From: a virus
Strand: one strand, 5' to 3'
Length of the DNA stretch: 31,377 bases
Virus record (IMG/VR): IMGVR_UViG_3300043449_000497
Location: 1-31,377 of that record
Shown here piece after piece: positions 5,628 to 13,004 of this stretch. Position 1 is the stretch's first letter, and each line of letters opens with the position of its first letter. The translations under genes and the position numbers were made by a program. The notes below the pieces were generated by a model. It saw only the letters and a list, made by a program, of their open reading frames with translations, was not told the DNA's origin and made no database searches.

Positions 5628-7216
5628 ACGCTTTACTGAATGAGAAGGAGTGGCGTAAGTGTCGTGGTCCTGAGAACGCTACGATTGACGAACAACTAGA
5701 GGCTTTTAAATATTTTTGTGAAACTTTTTGGTGCATTAAACATCCTGAAAAAGGTCGTATAAAGTTTAATTTGCGTAACTCGCAAATTGAAACAGTTAAA
5801 ACTTGGATGTCTGAGCGTTATACTATTGTTTTGAAAGCCCGTCAGATTGGGTTTTCTACTTTGGCGGCTGCATACGCTTTTTGGTTGGTGTTTTTTGCTC
5901 CCGACAGGTTTGTTGTTATGTTGTCCCGTACTGAGCGTGAATCAGTAAAACTGCTCGCTAAAAGCAAGTATGGTTATCGCTTTATTCCGCAGTGGATGAA
6001 GGAGCGTGGACCACGCCAAACCACTGACCATCAGTTGAAAATGATGTTTGATAACGAGTCCGCTATTGAATCACTTCCATCAGGTAGTGACCCTGCTCGT
6101 GGTGAGTCTGTGTATTTGGTTATTGTGGACGAGTGGGCGTTTTTGCCTAACCCTGAGGAAGCGTGGGCATCTATTGAGCCTATTACGGATGTCGGTGGAC
6201 GGGTTGTGGGTTTGTCAACTGCTAATGGTTCGGGAAACTTTTTTCACCAGTTGTGGGTTGGGTCGCAAACTAAGTCTAATAAGTTTAAAGGTATTTTTTA
6301 TCCGTGGGATGCTGACGGTGAGCGTAACGAGGATTGGTATGAGGCTAAAAGCCGTAACATGCAGTCTTGGCAGATGCACCAAGAGTATCCACGCTTCCCT
6401 GAGGAAGCGTTTATTAAGTCAGGTAACCCTGTTTTTGATATTGACCTATTAAATAGCATGGAACCTGATGATGGTGATGTTGGTTATTTGCATTTGTATT
6501 CTGATGGTAATGGTGAGTTTCGCTTGCAGGAGAATGGTGAACTAGAGGTGTGGGCTTACCCTGAGAGTGGTGGGGTTTATGTGATTGGAGCCGATGTCGC
6601 TGAAGGATTGGCTCATGGTGACTACAGTTCTGCTCATGTTATTGAAGCATCATCAGGTTTAATGGTTGCTCATTGGCATGGACATATGGAACCTGACTTG
6701 TTTGGTGAACTGTTGGCTGAAATTGGTTGGTGGTATAACACAGCCTTGTTGGGTATTGAAAGCAACAACCACGGTTTGACTACTTTGAAGGCAGCGCAGA
6801 AGCATGGTTATAAGAATCTTTATAAGCAACGCCGACTTAATGCTGTCCATGCAGATGCTAGTGATGTTTTGGGTTGGCGGACTACCGCTTCCAGTAAACC
6901 GTTGGCTATTGACGAGTTGAACGCCGCCATCCGTGATGGTGGTGTGACCGTGCTGTGTTCTAAGACCCTAGCGGAAATGCGAACATTTGTTCGTAAGGAG
7001 AATGGTCGTATGACGGGTAGCCCACATGACGACAGAATTATCAGTATGGCTATCGGGACACAAATGTTGAAGTATGTTTGGTTGCCTGAGTATCGTGGCG
7101 ATGTTTCTTTACCAAAAAACAGTTTAATGTGGTGGGAACAGCATCTTTTTAGCCCTCAGGGCGAAAATCGGATGTTTATTGGCTCCCATAATGTTAGAAA
7201 GCGCACACCTTTTTAA
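5618..7216 (+). CDS. terL: Terminase large subunit
   Basis: The 532-residue packaging motor combines an ATPase and a nuclease. Residues 73-81 (KARQIGFST) are the Walker A variant of large terminases, and YLVIVDEW has Walker B D171 and catalytic E172. GLSTANGSGNFF near 200 is the coupling motif. The RNase H-like nuclease is visible as VIGADVAEG near 325 (first Asp), GIESNNHG near 380 and SPHDDRI near 468. Length is normal for the family. The start is GTG, inside the 3' end of the lysozyme-like gene. It pumps DNA through the portal encoded 0.7 kb downstream. Confidence 0.95.
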   Translation: MDLNALLNEKEWRKCRGPENATIDEQLEAFKYFCETFWCIKHPEKGRIKFNLRNSQIETVKTWMSERYTIVLKARQIGFSTLAAAYAFWLVFFAPDRFVVMLSRTERESVKLLAKSKYGYRFIPQWMKERGPRQTTDHQLKMMFDNESAIESLPSGSDPARGESVYLVIVDEWAFLPNPEEAWASIEPITDVGGRVVGLSTANGSGNFFHQLWVGSQTKSNKFKGIFYPWDADGERNEDWYEAKSRNMQSWQMHQEYPRFPEEAFIKSGNPVFDIDLLNSMEPDDGDVGYLHLYSDGNGEFRLQENGELEVWAYPESGGVYVIGADVAEGLAHGDYSSAHVIEASSGLMVAHWHGHMEPDLFGELLAEIGWWYNTALLGIESNNHGLTTLKAAQKHGYKNLYKQRRLNAVHADASDVLGWRTTASSKPLAIDELNAAIRDGGVTVLCSKTLAEMRTFVRKENGRMTGSPHDDRIISMAIGTQMLKYVWLPEYRGDVSLPKNSLMWWEQHLFSPQGENRMFIGSHNVRKRTPF

Positions 7217-7241
7217 CTTTAGGAACAGATTCAGCACTATT

Positions 7242-7463
7242 ATGATATTTAAATGCTCAAATTGCAACAAAGATTTTGCTGCCGATGAACTTCCCCGCCG
7301 AGGCGAGGTTTGCTTTGCATGTCACATTAAAACCGTCAGATTAGGGTTCACTTATGGTCAAGAAGATTTTCATGGTCCTACTATTGCTGAGCGTCAGCGT
7401 CAAACTGTGGAACAGGCTAAAATTAACGGTTACAACGCCGAACCTGTCACGAACTGGATGTAA
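7242..7463 (+). CDS. Small zinc-finger protein, actinophage type
   Basis: In this 73-residue protein, MIFKCSNCNKDF and EVCFACH give two CxxC knuckles. They are followed by VRLGFTYGQEDFHGPTIAER, a pattern I associate with small actinobacteriophage proteins of unknown function encoded near the terminase or portal. An open frame extends to an ATG at 7179 inside terL, but the zinc knuckle begins right after the ATG at 7242, which is the more natural start. The Shine-Dalgarno is poor, and an AGGAACA box lies 20 bases upstream. It may be a packaging or early-assembly accessory. Confidence 0.75.
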   Translation: MIFKCSNCNKDFAADELPRRGEVCFACHIKTVRLGFTYGQEDFHGPTIAERQRQTVEQAKINGYNAEPVTNWM

Positions 7464-7469
7464 TGAGTC

Positions 7470-7676
7470 ATGCTTTCATCCGTATGGGTCCCAATCATTG
7501 TCGCAATCATCATGGGACCAGTCGTGGTGGTCTTACAAAAACTTCGTAAAGAAAATACCGAACAACACAACCAAGGGCAAGTCTTGCTTCGGGTTATCGG
7601 GAATAAGGTTGACAAAATAGGTAGCAAACTAGACAACCATATTGGTTGGCATGAAGGACAAAAAGATGGCAAGTAA
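7470..7676 (+). CDS. Membrane-anchored coiled-coil protein
   Basis: The 68-residue protein has a single hydrophobic segment at residues 5-23 (VWVPIIVAIIMGPVVVVLQ), then a charged helical stretch with heptad-like pattern (VLLRVIGNKVDKIGSKLDNH). This resembles short actinophage proteins sometimes annotated as holins (DUF2746-like). The two-span protein at 4474 is better placed to be the holin, so this one may be an antiholin, a second lysis component or a membrane tether. It overlaps the next gene by 11 bases. Confidence 0.65.
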   Translation: MLSSVWVPIIVAIIMGPVVVVLQKLRKENTEQHNQGQVLLRVIGNKVDKIGSKLDNHIGWHEGQKDGK

Positions 7677-7932
7677 AAAACGGGGCATAGATGACATCGT
7701 TAGACCAATTAAAGGTGAATTGCGTTTATATGTCAACAAGGCTGTAAAGTCGGCATACAAGGCTGGTAACACCAAGAAGGCTAGAGATAATGCTGTTTGG
7801 TGGGCTAAGGATGCTTACAAGTCTTATTATGGTACAACCAAAGGTTTCGCTCAGGCTTTTGAGAAGGCTGAACGAGAGTTAGCCGCTAAGCGTGTTGCAT
7901 CTAAGGCTAAAACAATTAGGAGAACAAAGTAA
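7666..7932 (+). CDS. Small basic protein, tag-family member 1
   Basis: This 88-residue Lys/Arg/Ala-rich protein starts at the ATG at 7666, preceded by AAGGA at 7 bases. A longer frame has no such signal. The N-terminus MASKKRGIDDIVRPIKG matches the start of the basic proteins at 11949 to 13004 (MASKKR and GIDD). The rest is helical (YVNKAVKSAYKAGNTKKARD, then WWAKDAYKSYYG), resembling a DNA- or RNA-binding helical bundle. It is joined to the portal gene by TAATG. Likely a minor head protein or DNA-binding internal component. Confidence 0.75.
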   Translation: MASKKRGIDDIVRPIKGELRLYVNKAVKSAYKAGNTKKARDNAVWWAKDAYKSYYGTTKGFAQAFEKAERELAAKRVASKAKTIRRTK

Positions 7933-9692
7933 TGGCTAAGAAGTCTGCGGCAGACCAACTTAAAATGTACAAGCAACGCTTAGAAGCATCTAAGCGTTGG
8001 CGTAAAGACGAAGGTTACGATGAGGTTTGGCGCAGGCTAACAGACCTATATAAGGGTCACCAATATGAGGATTATCGTGACGAGGACAGACTTCTTGTTA
8101 ATATTGCTTTCTCAACGGTAAACATTATTGCACCAAACATTTCGGTAAACTTCCCTAAGATTGCTGTTAATGCTGTTAAACCTGAAAATGCTCCTAATGC
8201 GGTTATCGCTGAAGCGGTTGTGAACTATTGGTGGAAGCATCGTGATATTCGCACCGAGTTCCGCCGTGCAGTAAAAGACTCGTTGATTATGGGTCATGGT
8301 TGGATTAAGAGTGGTTACCGTTTTGTTGAAGAAGAAGTAGTTGGACAGGACACAGAAGTTTCCGACCCTGTTGAGGGTGGTGAAATGACATCCACAACGG
8401 TAATCCTAGAGGACAGTCCGTTTGCCGAGCGTGTCAGCCCTATGGATGTTTTCGTGGACCCTGATGCTACCAGTATGCGTGACATTAAGTGGATTGCTCA
8501 GCGTATCCGCCGACCAATCCGTGATGTTAAAAACGACAAGCGTTATGCGAAGGTTGCACGGGACGAAGTGCAGGTTATGGCTGTCAGCCGTTATGCCGAT
8601 GACCCGTCACGCAAAAAGATTAACGACAAAAATGAAGGTTATGCCGAAATTTTTGAGTTTTATGATGTTGCTAACAAATCAATGTCGGTGTTCTGTGAAG
8701 GTGCAGAGAACTTTTTGGTAAAACCAACGGCTATGCCATATTCGTTTGGTCAGCCTTTTGTTATGTTGCGTAATTATGATGTCCCTGACCATTTTTATCC
8801 GATTGGTGACTTGGAATCTATTGAACCGTTGCAAAAAGAGTTGAACGAAACTCGTACACAGATGATGAATCACCGTAAAAAGTATTCACGCAAGTATTTG
8901 TACAAGGAATCAGCGTTTGACAGTATGGGTCGTGCAGCATTGGAGTCAGATGACGACAATGTGATGGTTCCCGTCATTAGCGATGATGCTCTTGGTGGTG
9001 TGGTGGCTAACTTCCCTGCGTTGATTAACCCACCAGATTTTTATGACCAGACCGCAACCATCATTGGTGACATTGACCGTGTTTCAGGTGTGTCTGAAAT
9101 TCAGCGTGGCGGTACAACCGAGATTCGCCGTACCGCAACCGAGTCCGCTTTGGTTCAGGATGCAAGTAACGCCCGTACAGCAGACAAACTTGCGATGGTG
9201 GAGCAAGCCATCAGCGAAGTTGGTCGCCGTATGGTTGCTTTGGCACGACAATACATGTCAGGTGAACAGGTAGCCCGTATCACAGGTAAAGATGGTGAAC
9301 CTGTGTGGGTTCAGTTTGACCGTGACTATTTGGAAGGTGATTTTGACTTTGAAGTAGTTGCTGGTTCAACACAACCACAAAACGAGTCATTCCGCCGACA
9401 GATGGCATTACAAATGGTTGACGCTATGGCTCCGTTCGCTGGTGCAGGAATCATAGATATGGGCAAACTTGCCGCCTATGTGTTACAGCAAGGTTTTGGC
9501 GTTAAGAACCCTGATGAGTTCATAATGCAACCACAGCCCCCTATGGCTCCTGAGATGGCTGGTGCTGGCGCACCACCTCCTAGTGGGCAACCTCCTGTCC
9601 CCGCTGAACAACCAATGGGTCCTTTAACTGGTGACCCTGCGATGCTCCAAGCGATGCTTGGACAGCAGGGACAGATGCCTCCAATGGCATAA
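7932..9692 (+). CDS. Portal protein
   Basis: The 586-residue protein would form the dodecameric ring at the capsid vertex through which DNA enters and leaves. The features fit podovirus portals: an N-terminal helical region with RWRKDEGYDEVWRRLTDLYK, a VNIAFSTVNIIAPNISVNFP segment, a clip/wing region with ERVSPMDVFVDPDATS, and a long stem region with ELNETRTQMMNHRKKY. A Pro/Met/Gln/Ala-rich tail runs from about residue 535 (PPMAPEMAGAG). It lies between terL and the scaffold, the conserved order. The start is at a TAATG junction. No protease fusion is seen. Confidence 0.9.
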   Translation: MAKKSAADQLKMYKQRLEASKRWRKDEGYDEVWRRLTDLYKGHQYEDYRDEDRLLVNIAFSTVNIIAPNISVNFPKIAVNAVKPENAPNAVIAEAVVNYWWKHRDIRTEFRRAVKDSLIMGHGWIKSGYRFVEEEVVGQDTEVSDPVEGGEMTSTTVILEDSPFAERVSPMDVFVDPDATSMRDIKWIAQRIRRPIRDVKNDKRYAKVARDEVQVMAVSRYADDPSRKKINDKNEGYAEIFEFYDVANKSMSVFCEGAENFLVKPTAMPYSFGQPFVMLRNYDVPDHFYPIGDLESIEPLQKELNETRTQMMNHRKKYSRKYLYKESAFDSMGRAALESDDDNVMVPVISDDALGGVVANFPALINPPDFYDQTATIIGDIDRVSGVSEIQRGGTTEIRRTATESALVQDASNARTADKLAMVEQAISEVGRRMVALARQYMSGEQVARITGKDGEPVWVQFDRDYLEGDFDFEVVAGSTQPQNESFRRQMALQMVDAMAPFAGAGIIDMGKLAAYVLQQGFGVKNPDEFIMQPQPPMAPEMAGAGAPPPSGQPPVPAEQPMGPLTGDPAMLQAMLGQQGQMPPMA

Positions 9693-9705
9693 AGGAACGA
9701 CCTTT

Positions 9706-9717
9706 TCTATATATAGA
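9706..9717. promoter_or_regulatory. 12-bp palindrome / -10-like TATATA
   Basis: TCTATATATAGA, a perfect palindrome, lies in the 58-base gap before the scaffold gene. Its TATATA could serve as a -10 element; the sequence 17 bases upstream (TGGCAT) is a weak -35. A promoter boosting scaffold and capsid synthesis is plausible but unproven. Confidence 0.3.
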
Positions 9718-9750
9718 GCAACCAACTAGGACTCTAGGAGAAATTACATA

Positions 9751-10551
9751 ATGAGCGATGAACTCGCAACACCAACACCGTCTGTGGAACCCGTACTAGA
9801 AGGTACAGGGTCACCCGATACAGGAAGTGTTACCGAAACCCAAGATACACCCATTTTATCTGTTGAGGAATATTCTAATTATAGAGTTCCAGTCAAGTTG
9901 GATGGTGAGCAGTTAGAAGTACCCCTGAGTGAGGCACTCGCTGGTTATCAAAGGCAAGCAGATTATACTCGTAAGACGCAAGAACTTGCACAGCAAAAAG
10001 AACAGTTTCAATTTGCTACTGCACTTCAAGCGGCTTTAGATAATGACCCTGCTGCCACAATTAACCTGTTGAGTCAACATTATGGTATTAGCCGTGAGGC
10101 TGTTACCGATATGATTGCCGATGGTGAAGATTTTGATGCTTTGGACCCTGTGGAACAAAAGTATCGTGAACTTGACAAACGGATTGCATCATTTGAGGAT
10201 TACCAAACGAAACAAGAAATTGAGCGTGAGGTTAAACTTTTACAGTCTAAGTATGAGGATTTTAATATCAATGAAGTTGTCACAACCGCTTTGCGGTTGG
10301 GTTCAACGGATTTGGAAGGCACATACAAGCAGATTGCGTTTGATAAAATGATGGCAAAAGCAGAACTGGAACGGCAAGCCCGTGAACACCAACAACAGAA
10401 GGAAGCAGGTCTGTTGGAGGCGAAACGGCAAGCCAGTGTGGTGTCGGGCGGTGCGTCCGCTACGGCTTCTACAACCAGCGAAACCTTTGAGCCAATCACA
10501 TCAATTGCTGAGGCTTGGGCTGCCGCAAAGCGTCAAATAGGCGCATTGTAG
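9751..10551 (+). CDS. Scaffold protein
   Basis: This 266-residue acidic protein directs assembly of the procapsid and is then lost. The N-terminal 40 residues are disordered (Thr, Pro, Ser, Glu). They are followed by YRVPVKLDGEQLEVPLSEAL and AGYQRQADYTRKTQELAQQK, a signature of podovirus and actinophage scaffolds. Residues about 75-225 are a long Gln/Glu/Lys-rich coiled coil. A conserved-looking C-terminus (SIAEAWAAAKRQIGAL) probably binds the capsid protein. It sits between portal and major capsid genes. TAGGAG stands 9 bases before the ATG. Confidence 0.9.
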   Translation: MSDELATPTPSVEPVLEGTGSPDTGSVTETQDTPILSVEEYSNYRVPVKLDGEQLEVPLSEALAGYQRQADYTRKTQELAQQKEQFQFATALQAALDNDPAATINLLSQHYGISREAVTDMIADGEDFDALDPVEQKYRELDKRIASFEDYQTKQEIEREVKLLQSKYEDFNINEVVTTALRLGSTDLEGTYKQIAFDKMMAKAELERQAREHQQQKEAGLLEAKRQASVVSGGASATASTTSETFEPITSIAEAWAAAKRQIGAL

Positions 10552-10552
10552 T

Positions 10553-10564
10553 ACTAAATTTAGT
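10553..10564. promoter_or_regulatory. 12-bp palindrome before capsid gene
   Basis: ACTAAATTTAGT is a perfect 12-bp palindrome just after the scaffold stop, 28 bases before the capsid start. It may be a protein site or an mRNA feature. No clear promoter hexamers were found around it. Confidence 0.3.
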
Positions 10565-10591
10565 CCAAATTTAATCCCTTAGGAGAATATC

Positions 10592-11530
10592 ATGTCTAAC
10601 CCAAACTTTGATGCGTTGCTCAGTACAACGCTCGCAAACTACCGTGACCAACTCACGGACAACATCTTTACGGCTCGCCCGTTGACCTATTTCCTTCAGG
10701 ATAAGGGTCGCATCCGTATGCTCAACGGCGGTACGAAGATTGTTGAACCACTCATCTACGGTCAGAACTCAACTGTAGCATCGTACTCAGGTTATGACAC
10801 CATTTCGCTTACAGCGCAAAGTGGTATCACGGCTGCTGAATACGACTGGAAGCAGTATGCTGCTTCAATCGCTATCAGCGGTATTGAAGAAGCAAAGAAC
10901 AACGGTGAACAAGAAATCATCAACTTGCTTGAAGCCAAGATTATGCAGGCTGAGGAGTCAATGCGTGAAGGTTTCAACCAAATGTTCTTTGCAGACGGAA
11001 CTGGCAACAGCGGCAAGGACTGGAACGGTCTTGGAAATATCGTTGAAGCATCAGGAACCGTTGGTGGTATCAACCGTGCAACAGGTGGCAACGAGTACTG
11101 GCGTTCATACGAGGAAAACACCGCAGGTGCTTTGACCCTCGCACAACTGTCCACTGCTTACAACAGCGTGTCTGTTGGTAACGACCACCCTGACATGGTT
11201 CTGACCACTCAGACCTTGTTTGAAAAGTATGAGGCTCTTTTGCAGCCACAACTTCGTTACACCGACACCAAGACAGCGGATGCTGGTTTCCAAAACCTGT
11301 TGTTCAAGGCTGCTCCTGTTGTTTACGATGAACACTGCACCGCAGGTGTTGTGTACTTCTTGAACAGCAAGTACCTGACCTTGGTTGGTCACTCAGGCAA
11401 GTGGTTCGCACAGACAGACTTTGTGCGTCCTGAAAACTTGGATGCCCGTTATGCACTCATCATGTGCTACGGTAACTTGACCTGCCGTAACGCAGCGAAG
11501 CAAGGAAAGTTGACCGCTAAGACTGCATAA
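10592..11530 (+). CDS. Major capsid protein (HK97 fold)
   Basis: The 312-residue protein is the main head subunit. N-terminal FDALLSTTLANYRDQLTDNI and FLQDKGRIRMLNGGTKIVEP are typical of podovirus and actinophage capsid proteins of the HK97 fold. The long helix EEAKNNGEQEIINLLEAKIM and the loop AGALTLAQLSTAYNSVSVGN, followed by DHPDMVLTTQTLFEKYEAL, fit the spine helix and P/A domains. There is no long propeptide, and no maturation protease was found in the window, so processing may not occur. AGGAG is at ideal spacing. The gene is followed at once by a strong intrinsic terminator. Confidence 0.93.
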   Translation: MSNPNFDALLSTTLANYRDQLTDNIFTARPLTYFLQDKGRIRMLNGGTKIVEPLIYGQNSTVASYSGYDTISLTAQSGITAAEYDWKQYAASIAISGIEEAKNNGEQEIINLLEAKIMQAEESMREGFNQMFFADGTGNSGKDWNGLGNIVEASGTVGGINRATGGNEYWRSYEENTAGALTLAQLSTAYNSVSVGNDHPDMVLTTQTLFEKYEALLQPQLRYTDTKTADAGFQNLLFKAAPVVYDEHCTAGVVYFLNSKYLTLVGHSGKWFAQTDFVRPENLDARYALIMCYGNLTCRNAAKQGKLTAKTA

Positions 11531-11551
11531 GTCTTGGGGAACAACTGAGTT

Positions 11552-11583
11552 AATGGTGGGGGAGAAATCCCCCACCATTTTTC
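11552..11583 (+). terminator. Intrinsic terminator after capsid gene
   Basis: A perfect 12-bp stem (11552-11563 with 11668 replaced here by 11568-11579) encloses a GAAA loop at 11564-11567 and is followed by a T-run (TTTTTC). The stem is very GC-rich in the middle. This is the strongest terminator in the window. Partial read-through would set a high ratio of capsid to downstream proteins, as in T7-like phages. Confidence 0.9.
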
Positions 11584-11601
11584 ATTTCTAGGAGCAAAAT
11601 A

Positions 11602-11949
11602 ATGCCTAACAAAACTGGTGGAACTAACAGCGAAGTAGCCCGCAAGCGTATGCGTGGCAAGGACATGCGTAAATCAAAGCAAGATGCTTGGTCCAAGAAC
11701 GATGAAAAGTTGTATAAGTTGATGGGCGGAAAGTCCAAGACTAAGTACAACGAGGACCAAGCAACTTACCGTGAGTTTGGTCGCACCTATGGTGGACCAA
11801 CCGATGCTGCTAGTGTTGCTATGCGTAAACGCCGTGAGCGTGGAGATTATTCTTTTGGTGAAAAGCCAAAGAGTCGTGTGACAAAAAGTTCTGCAAAGCC
11901 TGTTAAAAAAATGGTCCGCAAAAAAGTCGCAAGAAAGAAGGCATACTAA
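11602..11949 (+). CDS. Small basic head-associated protein
   Basis: This 115-residue protein is very rich in Lys and Arg (for example EVARKRMRGKDMRKSK; C-terminus ending KKMVRKKVARKKAY). The middle has YREFGRTYGGPTDAASVAMR. No known enzyme motif is present. It is the first gene after the capsid terminator and is joined by TAATG to the next basic protein. Position and charge suggest a DNA-binding minor head protein, possibly packaged with the genome. TAGGAG precedes the ATG by 9 bases. The extreme C-terminal lysine clusters are like those of several neighbours. Confidence 0.8.
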   Translation: MPNKTGGTNSEVARKRMRGKDMRKSKQDAWSKNDEKLYKLMGGKSKTKYNEDQATYREFGRTYGGPTDAASVAMRKRRERGDYSFGEKPKSRVTKSSAKPVKKMVRKKVARKKAY

Positions 11950-12167
11950 TGCGTAAACCTGCTATCACTGGATTGGCTCGCCCACAAGGAATTGATGATG
12001 TCATCAAACCTTTGGCTAAAGGTGCAAAGAAAGTTGCTAAGAAAGCCAGCAAGGCTAAGAATGATATTCCTGACCCTAAGTATAAGAAAAATCCTTATAA
12101 CAAGAAGGGTGGGTTGACCACCGATTATAAGGATTATGTTTTGCGTAACAGCCGAGGCGATTACTAG
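11949..12167 (+). CDS. Small basic protein, tag-family member 2
   Basis: In this 72-residue protein, MRKPAITGLARPQGIDDVIK combines the ARxxG(L/I)DD signature of the proteins at 12454 and 12717 with the GIDDxxxP pattern of the one at 7666. It is followed by a lysine/alanine run (AKGAKKVAKKASKAKND), like a histone H1 tail. The C-terminus is DYKDYVLRNSRGDY. Its ATG overlaps the stop of the preceding gene (TAATG). Likely a DNA-binding virion protein. The family is discussed under findings. Confidence 0.75.
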   Translation: MRKPAITGLARPQGIDDVIKPLAKGAKKVAKKASKAKNDIPDPKYKKNPYNKKGGLTTDYKDYVLRNSRGDY

Positions 12168-12169
12168 AA

Positions 12170-12454
12170 ATGGCTGCTAGGAAGCGTAAGCCTGCTATTG
12201 AGCGTGGTGTTGGTCATTCTTATGGTGACTTTGCTGGTTATGACTCTATTAAATATGATGAAAGTGTTGAACTAAGCAAAATATTGAATCGCCGTGGAAT
12301 GACTTTGACAAGTAAACCTAATAAGAAAAGTGCTACTGACCATGAAATGATGTGGGACAGTTTGATTGATGTGAACGAAGCAGCGTCCCGTTCGTATGCA
12401 AAATATAATAAAAAACCAGTAAAGAAAAAGAATGTTAAACGAGGAGCAAGATAA
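12170..12454 (+). CDS. Small basic protein, tag-family member 3
   Basis: This 94-residue protein has MAARKRKPAIERGVGHSYGD at its N-terminus, related to the RVGHxQG signature of the next two proteins. Its C-terminal half (KKSATDHEMMWDSLIDVNEA, ending KKPVKKKNVKRGAR) resembles that of the next protein (KKSDDWNIMGDSYKSLRRAE, ending NKNMKKGAR). The two genes therefore look like a tandem duplication. The TAA overlaps the next ATG. No catalytic motif is seen. Confidence 0.75.
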   Translation: MAARKRKPAIERGVGHSYGDFAGYDSIKYDESVELSKILNRRGMTLTSKPNKKSATDHEMMWDSLIDVNEAASRSYAKYNKKPVKKKNVKRGAR

Positions 12455-12491
12455 TGGCATCTAAGAAGCGAGCAATTGAAGCCCGTGTAGG
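12443..12491 (+). repeat. 49-bp direct repeat, copy 1
   Basis: These bases are identical to 12706-12754. The repeat covers the last codons of the preceding gene, the GGAG ribosome-binding site, the TAATG junction and the first 12 codons. Similarity continues more weakly for about 25 bases. Confidence 0.95.
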
Positions 12492-12717
12492 TCACGCACA
12501 GGGACTTGATGATATTGCTAAAGAACTTGGTAAATTTGTTAACCGTTATGGTGCTATGCGTAGAACCAAGCATGGTGTTGTAGAGTCTTTGTCAAAGGCT
12601 TCAAAAACCAAGAAAAGTGATGATTGGAATATTATGGGAGATTCATACAAGTCTTTGCGCCGTGCTGAAAAGGTTAGTAAAAAGTTTAATAAGAACATGA
12701 AAAAGGGAGCAAGATAA
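12454..12717 (+). CDS. Small basic protein, tag-family member 4
   Basis: This 87-residue protein opens MASKKRAIEARVGHAQGLDD and then has a short helical body (IAKELGKFVNRYGAMRRTKH). The first 12 codons are identical in DNA to those of the next gene, while the C-terminal half is closest to the preceding protein. It therefore looks like a mosaic produced by duplication and recombination. The product is very basic and ends MKKGAR. TAATG joins it to both neighbours. Probably a minor virion or DNA-binding protein. No homologous fold is recognised. Confidence 0.75.
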   Translation: MASKKRAIEARVGHAQGLDDIAKELGKFVNRYGAMRRTKHGVVESLSKASKTKKSDDWNIMGDSYKSLRRAEKVSKKFNKNMKKGAR

Positions 12718-12754
12718 TGGCATCTAAGAAGCGAGCAATTGAAGCCCGTGTAGG
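12706..12754 (+). repeat. 49-bp direct repeat, copy 2
   Basis: Identical to 12443-12491, offset by 263 bp. It duplicates a ribosome-binding site and N-terminal coding sequence rather than a whole gene. Confidence 0.95.
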
Positions 12755-13004
12755 ACATACACAGGGTCTTGACGATATTGGTAAGGGTATTGTAAAGTTT
12801 GGTGAAAAGTACGCCAACAAGTTGCATCGTGGCAAGGTTTATATGAAGGTCCGCAAGGAATTAAAGAATGAACCTGACAAGGTTATTCGTGAAATTCGCA
12901 AGGACATGTATTTGCCAGCAAAGAAGGGTACTTACGCTAACCCATATAGCAGCAAGGCACTTCCTAAGAAGATTAAAAAGAATGTATTGAAAGGAATGAA
13001 GTAA
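12717..13004 (+). CDS. Small basic protein, tag-family member 5
   Basis: In this 95-residue protein, residues 1-21 are nearly the same as in the previous protein (MASKKRAIEARVGH, then QGLDDI). The body differs (GKGIVKFGEKYANKLHRGKV, then KVRKELKNEPDKVIREIRKD) and resembles a helical, nucleic-acid-type surface. It ends PKKIKKNVLKGMK. The shared start joined to unrelated bodies suggests the N-terminus works as a separate tag, for instance for entry into the procapsid. That is inference. Confidence 0.75.
   Translation: MASKKRAIEARVGHTQGLDDIGKGIVKFGEKYANKLHRGKVYMKVRKELKNEPDKVIREIRKDMYLPAKKGTYANPYSSKALPKKIKKNVLKGMK

Noticed and set aside
7179-7241. N-terminal extension of the zinc-finger gene at 7242
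   Set aside because: It lies mostly inside the terL end and adds residues with no relation to the zinc-knuckle family, which starts right at the inner ATG.
11553-11591. Short plus-strand frame starting in the capsid terminator
   Set aside because: It encodes only 12 residues and consists of the terminator stem itself.
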